A program made the translations under genes and the position numbers. This document shows, piece after piece, positions 1-8,400 of a DNA stretch of 64,000 bases. The notes beneath the pieces are model-generated. The model saw only the letters and a list, made by a program, of their open reading frames with translations, searched no databases and was not told the origin of the DNA. The stretch spans positions 33,755-97,754 of the forward strand of contig CANNQP010000012.1 of assembly GCA_947507875.1 (NCBI GenBank). The letters are read 5' to 3'. The DNA comes from Verrucomicrobiaceae bacterium (GTDB lineage Bacteria; Verrucomicrobiota; Verrucomicrobiia; Verrucomicrobiales; Verrucomicrobiaceae). Every line of letters begins with the position of its first letter. The first letter of the stretch is position 1.

Positions 1-441
1 TTCCCCCAGCGTGTCAAACAGCTCCCGTGCCAAGCCTTCCCGGCGGAACTTGTCGTGGAAGCTTTCCACGTAGGCGTTTTGCCACGGACAGCCCGGCTCA
101 ATGTACAGCGTCTTGATGCCAGCCTGCGCCAGCCACCTCTGCGGCGACTTGGCGATGAACTCAGGCCCGTTGTCGCTGCGGATGTCGCCTGGTGCCCCAT
201 GTGTCTCAATGAGCTCCCTCATTACCTCTTGTCCTTTTTCTGCTCCGATGCTCCGGGCCGCATGCAGCGCATGCACCTCCCGGGTGTATTCGTCCACCGC
301 GCTCAGGACCCGGTAGGCTCTCTCCTTTGGCATCCGACTGGCAAAAAGGGTCCTGACCCATTGAAAAATTGCGTCTGCGTTCTGTGGTGTTTGTGCCTTT
401 CCTGTCCATTGGCTTCCGGCGCTACAGCCCACGCTCCACAT
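1..441 (-). mobile_element. IS3-family transposase OrfB (rve integrase core), broken remnant running off the left edge
   Basis: Reading the minus strand leftwards from about 441 gives an open frame of 147 codons that is still open at base 1. It contains hallmarks of the IS3-family OrfB integrase core: RSDNGPEF (second catalytic Asp) near residues 88-95, and YVESFHDKFRREGL near residues 124-136, which supplies the catalytic Glu. The segment RVLSAVDEYTREV is the usual strand before them. The first catalytic Asp, expected in a W-x-x-D-F motif, is absent: the frame has QWVRTLF there, and a TGA closes the frame just upstream near 470. No OrfA or terminal inverted repeat is visible. I read this as the 3' half of a degraded insertion sequence; the end of the gene lies outside the window. 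Confidence 0.75.
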
Positions 442-561
442 GCCGATTGACAGGATTTGCCTGAACGCTCAAGGTCTAACTAAATTTTCCCTCACTTGGC
501 CGAGATCTTAACGTGGACGGAGCTCAATGCCATGAGGCTTGCTTTTTAAGTCATCATTACC

Positions 562-3500
562 ATGCCATCCTGTCCTTTTTCATCGCACATCCCCCCGGAA
601 ATTGTGGGGCCAGTCTTAGCCAAGTTGTTCAGCCAGATCGCGCCGGAGCGCCTGATGGAAATCGAACAAGGGATGCGCCACGCGACTTTGGCCGAAGGTG
701 AGGTGCTAGTGCATGAAGGGACAAAGCCCGAGGAGGTGTTCCTGCTGGAGGAGGGACGACTGGGGGTTTATGCGCGAGATGGCTCCGACCGGCTAACGCG
801 GATCTGTGTGATCCGCGAGCAGGGAAGCCTGGTGGGTGAGCAAAACGTGCGCGAGGAACGGCGCTTCGCGAGCGCGACGGTGATCGCGCTGACGGATTGC
901 CAGGTGGCCGCGCTCCCCAGCCCTGTGTTCAAAGCCCTACTGGCGGAGGATTCTACCGCAGTGGCGAAACTGGAGGAGGAGGGGCGGCGGCAGGCGTTTG
1001 AGAAGCTACGGCGGCTGCATCAGGAGGTGGCTGAGTTGACCGCGCAGCAGATCGTGCCGGACCGGTTGACGACGCGGCAGTTTGAACCGGGGGCGATGAT
1101 CTACCGCGTGGGTGAGCCGGCCCAAAGTGCGTTTTTTGTGGTGTCGGGCGAGGTGGATCTGTTCCAGCCTTTGAGCGCGGAGCCAGAGAAGACGGTGGGA
1201 GAGGGGTTGGTGTTTGGCGAGGAGGAAGCGGTGTCTGGGCAGTCACGGCAGCAGGACGCACGAGCCGCAGGGGAGGTGGAGGTGCTGGAGATCGCCTTGG
1301 AGCTGCTGAGTGGCCGGGAGAGGGCCGGGGGCACGGTGTTGAAGCAGTTGTCCTTCGCGCATCGTCTGCCACGGCTGGGCTACGCTTGCTCGTTTTCCGG
1401 CGAGGTGGAGGGGCGGCGCTGCATGGTGACGGATTACCACCAGATGGACGGCCGTCGGGTGCGAGTCAGGTTTTTTCCGAATGAACTGATGGTGGAGGCT
1501 AGCGCGGCGGAGCAGGCCCTGGGTCTGCAGGAGGTGACTGGGCCCGCACACGGGCTGTCTTTGTTGCTGACCCAGTCGGGCAACCGGCTGGTGGGTCTGA
1601 CGGCGAGCCAGGACTGGCCTGGACTGCCGGAGGCGATGCTGGCGCTGCTCCGCGGCACGATGCTGGAGAGCTGGCAGCTTGATGCGCTGCGCACCACGGG
1701 AGAATGGCTGGCGGAAGCGGCCTCCGAGCGGGTGAAGACGGGCAACGAGGTGGTCTGTGCCTGCACCGGAGCGACGGTGACGCACCTGCGGTTGGCGGCA
1801 GGCCAGGTGTCCACGGTGGAGGCGCTGATGCAGAAGACTGGGGCGGGTAGCGTGTGCGGTGGCTGCCGCGCCCGTCTGCCGCTGATGCTAGGGCTGGAGG
1901 AGTCGATGCTCTGCCGCCTGAAGACCACACCTCTCTGCGAGGGCGTGATTCGCGCCCAACTGATGCCGGTGACAGGGGAGCCTCTACCTCTGGCGCGGTG
2001 CGGGCAGCATGTGCGTGTGGAGGCGCTGCTGGATGAGCGCTGGGTGGGCCGGCCCTACACGCTGACCGGTTTTGGCCCGGAGAGCTATGAATTGGGGGTG
2101 AAGATCGAGGAGGGTGGGCTGTTTTCGAACTGGATGCACTCGGCACCGACGGGCTCTCTAGTGCGGGTTTCGCGACCGCAGGGCACGGTGTGCCCGGAGC
2201 CGTCTGATCCGCGCCCACTGGTGCATGTGGTGGCGGGCATCGGTGTGACGACGGCCATCGCCTCGGCGCGAAAACTGGCAGGCGGCCGTCGGCTGATCGT
2301 TCATTACATCTATCGGCAGGCGGCGCAGGCACCTTATCTCAAAGAGTTGCGCGCGATGCAGCAGCAAGGGAGCCTGGATCTGCACGAGTGCTGCACCGGC
2401 CTGGAAGGTCGGCCGGATGCCTCACATTGGCGGCGGTCTGTCGCCTCAGGCTCCCCATGCGAGGTGCTGGTCTGCGGGCCGCAGTCCTTTAATGAAGAGG
2501 TGATGCGGGCCTGCGCTGGCTTGGAGGGGGTGACGGTCACAGCGGAGAGCTTTCTTCATGCGCAGCGCGGCGAAGGTGGAACGCCGCGGCCGGGCAGTTG
2601 GCGGCTTCCCGGTTTCAAATCGGCCTGGCCAGGAGGCGAGCCCGTGACGCTCAAGGCAAACGCCCCGGCCGAGGTGGAGGCCGTCCAGTTCCTGACCCAA
2701 TACCATCACGAGATGAAGCCAGCATGCGATCTCCGTACCCGGATTGAGGAGGTGCGCGCCGAGATCGCCGATACCAGCATGTGGACGCAAACGACAGAGG
2801 AACTGGGCTTTGCTGCCCGTCTGGCCTGGCGAAATGCGGAGCGCTGTGTGGGACGCCTTTATTGGAACGGCTTGCATCTGCGTGATTGTCGGCACCTGAC
2901 CCGTGCGGAGGAGGTGGCTACGGCGTTGTTTGATCATCTGCGCTTCGCCTACCACGGAGGTGACCTGCGGCCTGCGATCAGCGTCTTTGCGCCTGGCACG
3001 CTGGAACGTCCGGGACCGCGTCTGTGGAATCCGCAACTGCTGCGCTACGCTGGCATCCGCCTGCGAACAGGCAAGCAGATCGGCGACCCGGCGCAAAATG
3101 AACTCACTCGGCACATCATGAAGCTTGGCTGGGAACCTGCTGGCACGGATTTTGATCTGCTGCCGCTGGTGGTGGAGTTCCCCGGCGAAGAACCGCAGCT
3201 TTTCGAACTGCCGGAGGACTGCCGTCATGAGACCCTCATCCGGCATCCGCATCATGCTTGGCTAGCGAACATGAAGCTGCGCTGGCATTGCGTGCCGGCG
3301 GTGAGTGACATGGTGCTAGACGCGGGCGGTGTTCCTTACCGCATGGCTCCCTTCAATGGATGGTATCTCGACGCGGAGATTGCGGCGCGTAATTTCACGG
3401 ACACGAACCGCTACAACTTGCTGCCCAAGATCGCGGAGGCGATGGGCTTTGACATCACGAACGATCGCAACCTGTGGCGTGACAAGGCTCTCCTCATATT

Positions 3501-3753
3501 GAACGAAGCCGTGCTGCATTCGTTTGATCGCGATGGGGTGAAGATCTCCGACCATCATGCCATCGGCCACGAATTCCTGGAGTTCTGCCGCCATGAGCAG
3601 AAGGCCGGCCGGGAACCTCATGGCAAATGGATGTGGCTGGTGCCTCCCGTGAGTTCCTCCACCAGTGTGCTCTACCAGGAGCCGTTCCGTGATGTGGCCA
3701 TCAAGCCCGCCTTCCGCTACCAAAAGCCGGTCTGGTGTGGGCGGAGTCTTTGA
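562..3753 (+). CDS. Multidomain nitric oxide synthase: 2x cNMP-binding-like + BFD [2Fe-2S] + FAD/NAD(P) reductase + NOS oxygenase
   Basis: A 1063-residue protein expected to convert L-arginine to citrulline and NO using its own electron-transfer chain. Visible modules: two cyclic-nucleotide-binding-like folds (about 17-127 and 162-255); a bacterioferritin-associated-ferredoxin-like [2Fe-2S] site with C399, C401, C432 and C435; a ferredoxin-reductase module (about 455-670) with RPYTLT for FAD at 497-502, GIGVTTA for NAD(P) at 559-565 and a CGP motif at 638-640; and a full NOS oxygenase domain (about 700-1063). In the last, C762 in RNAERCVGR is the expected heme thiolate, E939 in GWYLDAEI the arginine-binding Glu, and W1025 in WMWLVPP the pterin-stacking Trp. 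The Sorangium NOS also carries an N-terminal iron-sulfur/flavin reductase; paired cNMP domains are not something I know in NOS. No good ribosome site precedes the ATG at 562; a GGAG-preceded ATG at 658 would cut into the first cNMP domain. Monocistronic as far as seen. Confidence 0.93.
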   Translation: MPSCPFSSHIPPEIVGPVLAKLFSQIAPERLMEIEQGMRHATLAEGEVLVHEGTKPEEVFLLEEGRLGVYARDGSDRLTRICVIREQGSLVGEQNVREERRFASATVIALTDCQVAALPSPVFKALLAEDSTAVAKLEEEGRRQAFEKLRRLHQEVAELTAQQIVPDRLTTRQFEPGAMIYRVGEPAQSAFFVVSGEVDLFQPLSAEPEKTVGEGLVFGEEEAVSGQSRQQDARAAGEVEVLEIALELLSGRERAGGTVLKQLSFAHRLPRLGYACSFSGEVEGRRCMVTDYHQMDGRRVRVRFFPNELMVEASAAEQALGLQEVTGPAHGLSLLLTQSGNRLVGLTASQDWPGLPEAMLALLRGTMLESWQLDALRTTGEWLAEAASERVKTGNEVVCACTGATVTHLRLAAGQVSTVEALMQKTGAGSVCGGCRARLPLMLGLEESMLCRLKTTPLCEGVIRAQLMPVTGEPLPLARCGQHVRVEALLDERWVGRPYTLTGFGPESYELGVKIEEGGLFSNWMHSAPTGSLVRVSRPQGTVCPEPSDPRPLVHVVAGIGVTTAIASARKLAGGRRLIVHYIYRQAAQAPYLKELRAMQQQGSLDLHECCTGLEGRPDASHWRRSVASGSPCEVLVCGPQSFNEEVMRACAGLEGVTVTAESFLHAQRGEGGTPRPGSWRLPGFKSAWPGGEPVTLKANAPAEVEAVQFLTQYHHEMKPACDLRTRIEEVRAEIADTSMWTQTTEELGFAARLAWRNAERCVGRLYWNGLHLRDCRHLTRAEEVATALFDHLRFAYHGGDLRPAISVFAPGTLERPGPRLWNPQLLRYAGIRLRTGKQIGDPAQNELTRHIMKLGWEPAGTDFDLLPLVVEFPGEEPQLFELPEDCRHETLIRHPHHAWLANMKLRWHCVPAVSDMVLDAGGVPYRMAPFNGWYLDAEIAARNFTDTNRYNLLPKIAEAMGFDITNDRNLWRDKALLILNEAVLHSFDRDGVKISDHHAIGHEFLEFCRHEQKAGREPHGKWMWLVPPVSSSTSVLYQEPFRDVAIKPAFRYQKPVWCGRSL

Positions 3754-3921
3754 TCTGCCATGTCCTATTCACCAGCCTGTGTTGCGGCAACGCACGCCTT
3801 TGATGGAAATTAGGTAGGGTAGGAGATGAGTTGACTGGCTCTCATCAGTGTAATGGTTGTGATTGATTAGATCACTCGGATCTGGTTGAAGGTGGCTCGT
3901 TCTGGAGCAGACTTGTCCCTC

Positions 3922-4344
3922 ATGGGGATTTTCGATTTCATGCGCAAAAAGCAGCTTCCACGCGTTCCGGATCATGCCGACCTGCTGGTGCTCCTCGGGC
4001 TGGTGGCCTCTGCAAAGGACTATGCGCATGCTTTTTATCAGAAGCATTACGTACTCATTGATGAAGCCATTCGCGTGATTGCTGTGATCGAGAAGCATCA
4101 CCAGGGGTTGGCTAAATCGATGCGCCTGACGAAGACAGCCTTGCCCGAAATGACCTGTAAAGTTCGAGGTCTATGGGAGGCAACCATCCTTGAGGATGAT
4201 GTGCGCCTTCACCTCAACCAGGAGATGGAGGTTTTTGTCTCGAGTGCAGCCAGGATACTGCAAGACACGAGTTGCCCAGACCTGCTCCGGCAATGCCTCT
4301 GGATGTTGAGTGCAGGTGCGCTGAGTTGGGCACCACTCAGCTAA
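3922..4344 (+). CDS. Hypothetical protein, 140 aa, mostly helical
   Basis: An unrecognised cytoplasmic protein. The frame also opens from a TTG at 3886, but the ATG at 3922 gives a natural N-terminus (MGIFDFMRKKQLP) and has GGAG about 14 bases upstream, so I chose it. The sequence reads as largely alpha-helical without a signal peptide, membrane segment or catalytic motif that I can name. It follows the nitric oxide synthase gene by 168 bp on the same strand; the gap has no clear terminator, only a small GATGAG/CTCATC hairpin near 3826-3847, so co-transcription is possible but unproven. Base composition does not stand out from its neighbours. Confidence 0.5.
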   Translation: MGIFDFMRKKQLPRVPDHADLLVLLGLVASAKDYAHAFYQKHYVLIDEAIRVIAVIEKHHQGLAKSMRLTKTALPEMTCKVRGLWEATILEDDVRLHLNQEMEVFVSSAARILQDTSCPDLLRQCLWMLSAGALSWAPLS

Positions 4345-4457
4345 CCAGATGCTTAAACAGGCTCAGCTTGATCTGCTCCCGCGCTGTATGCGCTTGGTGG
4401 TGAGCAAGTTGGTGAAGAGGATAAGCCGTAGTATGACGTTCGCCGCGAGGCGGCTCT

Positions 4458-4490
4458 AAAAAACAAGCCCCGCGGGTTGCGCCGGGCTTG
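4458..4490 (-). terminator. Rho-independent terminator after the beta-barrel gene remnant
   Basis: On the minus strand a GC-rich stem (CAAGCCCGGCG ... CGGGGCTTG) is followed directly by six T residues. It begins 26 bp beyond the stop codon of the minus-strand frame ending at 4516, the expected place for its intrinsic terminator. Confidence 0.75.
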
Positions 4491-4515
4491 GGAGAAATGC
4501 GGCTAGTTACTTAGT

Positions 4516-5181
4516 TTAAACGCTTGGTAATCCCGCCGACTTTGGCGTTGCCTTAGCAGGAGAAGCGATGCCAGCTCCCGAAGTGCCGCCAAACGTGCTG
4601 CCCATGTTTTCAGGGTCATCCTTGCGATGGCGGTCTTTGAGGCTCTTGTTGCCCCCGAAGTAGAGGCGGACTCCGCCAAGAACCTGTCGGTAGTTGTTGT
4701 CGCCGACCCCGCCATCCACAAGGAGTGTGACACCTCGAAGTGGGGTCTGATATTCCAGGCCGATGACGTAGAAGTTTTTTCCGAACCGGTTCAGCCACTC
4801 TGCGGAAATCATCAGATTATCCACGGGATAAATGGCAGCAAAAAGGCGTGCGGCGGCGAAGTCACGCTGAGTGTTAACGCAGGATGCAAAGGTGGACAGC
4901 ACGCGAGTGTCATAGTTGTTGTAGCCCACGAACCCACCGATGGTGAATTTGTTAAAATAGAGCTCGCCTTCGACGCCGGCCAGAAGGTCGTTGAAGTCAG
5001 TGCTGTGCGTGCCGCCAACTGCCAGACCAAAAAGGCCCTTGGAGGGATTGCGAGTGAAAAAGTGGCCGCCATATCCCAAGATGTCCGTGCCAAAGCCGCG
5101 GGCGTAGAGACCGTCGAGCTGGAGTCCGAAGCGCTGGCCGACAAGAATGCTCTTTTCCGACGCGTTGCACCATTGGATGAA
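4516..5181 (-). pseudogene. 5'-truncated outer-membrane beta-barrel protein
   Basis: The minus-strand frame from 5181 to 4516 encodes alternating hydrophobic/polar strands with many Gly and aromatic residues (VGQRFGLQLDGLYARGFG, FTIGGFVGYNNYDTRV, QVLGGVRLYFGG), typical of a small outer-membrane beta-barrel. No signal peptide or ATG is available: an in-frame TGA at 5182-5184 closes the frame, and the only internal start is a TTG at 5079 that would begin mid-strand. The other two upstream frames do not continue the barrel. The Ala/Pro/Lys-rich tail (residues after KDRHRKDD) is less conserved in character. I read this as a gene that lost its 5' end through deletion or frameshift, although its terminator is intact. 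A very divergent short leader cannot be excluded. Confidence 0.55.
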
Positions 5182-5382
5182 TCAGGTAGCTGCCTGGTAG
5201 TCTCCGTGCTTCTAAGCGGCCAATAAGTGACAGTAGGTGATTGCCTACCGTCAAACAACGGAAGTAGATCGCCTGATGCAGATGGTCTGGGGTAACCTTG
5301 GGCTGAATCTCTCATCGACAAAGCCGCATGGCCCAAAGGGATGTGAAAGTCAGTGACCTGGGGCAGCCCATGGGAAGCTTAA

Positions 5383-5400
5383 AGATGGGCCATGCCATCT
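5383..5400 (-). terminator. Weak hairpin after the giant-protein operon
   Basis: On the minus strand AGATGG pairs with CCATCT across a 6-base loop, followed by TTAAG. It lies 20 bp past the stop codon at 5421 of the last operon gene. The stem is short and the T tract poor, so it is only a possible transcript end. Confidence 0.25.
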
Positions 5401-5420
5401 GCTTCAAGATACCGCATGGA

Positions 5421-8400
5421 TCAGGGGGGGGATGGGATCGGTTCGAACACCACGCTACCCTGATATTGGTTCGTGTTGTTCAAGGTCTGCAAGGGCGTGG
5501 TGGGAAGCGAGGACGCCATGAAGCTGCCGAAGACTGCAGGCACGCCATCCAATGGCACAATCAGTCCCTCCAGGCTCAGGGCACGCGTCAGCTTGTTGCG
5601 GACATTAAGCGGGTTGGTGTCACTGCGAGTAAGCGAACCACGCACCATGCCAGTGGTGGTGGTGACCGTTGCGCTCCCGTTGCTGAAATCAATGCTGCTG
5701 TAGGCCGGGGCGGAGAAGGTGTTGGCGGTGTTCAGAGCAAAGCTCACGGCGCCAACCTGTTCAATGCCTGCATCGCGGTTACTGAGGTTGACGCGCACGC
5801 GACGGACGCTGGCTTGTGAACCCAAGTTGAGAATACGCGAGCCTGCCGCTGGTGCCGAGTATTTCCCACCTTCAGCGAGCAAGCCCACGGTAGCGAAGCC
5901 ATCGCGGTAGAGGCGCGCTGTGACCAGTGGGTTGCGAGGTCGGCTCCATGTAAGGTTGCCGTTAATTGGGGCACTCGAGCTGGCGGCCAAGTTGATTTTG
6001 CCATGCAGAGAACCCTTTGTCGTCGTTCCATAGAGCAACTGCATCAGGCCCAACTGGCCCTGTTTGCCGATGAAGCCATTGAAAGTCAACGACTCGCCAT
6101 CTCCAGCACGGCCAGTGGCGGTGAAATTGCCATTGGTAAGAATCACGGCTGCGGCGTAGCCATAACCGCCCGGCAGCTTAACGCTCTCTTCGTTGGCCCC
6201 CTCATCCACGATGCGCATGAGCCAGTGCTGACGACCAACATAGGGATTGTTGATGGGTGCCCGGCTTCGGCTCCAGTAATTTGACCAGCCCTCAAAATGT
6301 TGCAGAGTGGCGACTGTTCCTGCGGGTGGCATCAGGGTCCCGCGCAGAGCGGCATTCTCTGCATCCAGTTCGATCACGAGCTTACCTACGGCAAGCTTGA
6401 GGCTACTGATGACATCCACCACGAGGATTGCGTTACTTCCGTCAGCTGTATTGAGGGAGCCACTGAAGCTATGGGTGAGGGTGCCCTGAACAAGGCGGCC
6501 GCTGCAGGTGCCCAGAGTCGTGACAGTAAGGGCAAGCGAAGCGCCAAGTTCACGATTCGAGGGATGTCGCGGCACATAGGCTACGTAATCGCCGACGAGA
6601 TCGATGTTGAGCGGGCGCACCACCAGCACGGCCGTGGCGCTACTGCTACCATAGGCATTGCTGGCCTTTAGGCTGATGTTGTAGGTGCCTGCGGCTACCC
6701 GTGCCGTTCCGCGAATGAGACCTTCTTGTGCATCAAGCAGTAGGCCGGACGGTAAGCCCGTGGCACTGATGCTGGTGTAGGTGCCCGTGATTGGGATTTT
6801 CCAGCCCACAAAGCCGCCAACGACGACATCTGGCATGGCCATTTCAACGGCTGCGAAGCGGGGTGGCACCAGCACATTGAGATTGTGGCTGCTAATCAAA
6901 CGGCGCACATCATCGCCCATTTCGACGATGCACTGATACAAGCCGATGTCGGTAAATCCAAGGTTACTGATCGTTAGGTGACCCTTGGTGGTGACGATGG
7001 CGCGCGAGTCCAGAGCGCCAGGTTTCTTGCTCCAGAAAAACTTTAGGTTCTTGCCCGCGGCGATTGCCGGCAAGGTCACAGCTTGGTTGAAATTGCGCAC
7101 GATGTCCGTGCTCGTATGACTGACCACCGCCACCTCAAAGGCATCACTCAGTGTCTTCTGCGCGGCGGTGGCCTTGGAGTCGTTGGGGCTGACTCGCACT
7201 GTATAGGTGCCAAATTGCGCTGGGGTAATCGCATCGATTAGGAGTGTGTCCTCATTGGCGTTGGCGATGGCTACACCGTTGTGTAGCCACTGGTAGAGCA
7301 TGCCATCGCTAGCTGCGCTTTGAGCGCGCACGCGCAAGGTCACGGCCTCACCGACGCCAGCCAGGACGTTGCGCCCAGGCACAGACGTACCCACAATCTC
7401 GGCTTCGAGGGCTTCAATAATGGGTTTGATGCGCAGCACGCGGGTCTCAATGACAAAACTGCTGGTGCGTCCGGCAACGTTGGTGACAAGCACGTCATAG
7501 AAACCGGCGAAGCTGGGGTTGTCAGCCGTGGCATCGAGTTGCAGGCTGCTGTTGATGGCATCCAGGATGGGCACGCCGTTGCGGCGCCATTGCAGGCTTA
7601 ACCCCTCGGCATCGCCTTCGACATTCACATTGAGTGTGACGGAGGATTCTTCAGCGATGAAGAGGGGGCGAGTGATGTCCATGGACTCTCCAGTAGCGCC
7701 TGAAATGGCTTCAAGAAACGTGATGAGCGGCGGTTGTGCGCCGACGTTGATGTCTGGAACGCTACCCCTCACCCAACGCATCGAGATCACTTCAAGGTCA
7801 CTGAACTGCACTTCGCCCAAGGCCGATGGCTGAGGCAGGTCAGTGAAGGCAACAACCTCAAAGCGGGCACCAACCGGTAGCCGCAGTCCCTTGGTGGCTT
7901 CGTAGTCGTTGCCTTTTGCATCGAGTAGTCGATAGATCTCCGTGGGCGAGTCGCTGTCGATGAGAATCAAACCGCCCAAGCCCTCAAGCTCACTGCGCAC
8001 GGTGAGATCGGGCACCTCCAGGATTAGCGTGCTGCGGCTGCGTAGGTCAAGGCTACCTAGTAGCTCATTGAGAACGGAGGTGGCCTGAGGCACAGCATCG
8101 ACCACGGCAGCAATGTGCTCATCCACAGCGGCGAGGGCTGCAATGCCCCAGAGGCTGGGGCCATCAGCGGGTGGCAGCGTTCCCTGATTGATCAAATAGC
8201 GCAGCACATCTACCGGCGAACCAATGCTGCCAGCAGAGCGGAAGGTCGGGTCTTCTGGTTTTTGCAGCATCGCTTCGAGAAACTCCCGCTGGGCTGCGGC
8301 AGCATAAACACCGCCAACCAACAGACGCAGTGGCTCGGCCTCCGGTGCATTTTCCATAGTGTCTATCATGCTGTAGATTTGCTGCAGGATCTCGCGCGGG

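Noticed and set aside
1499..2332. Long minus-strand open frame inside the NOS gene
   Set aside because: Pro/Arg/Ser-rich shadow of a GC-rich gene with clear domains on the plus strand.
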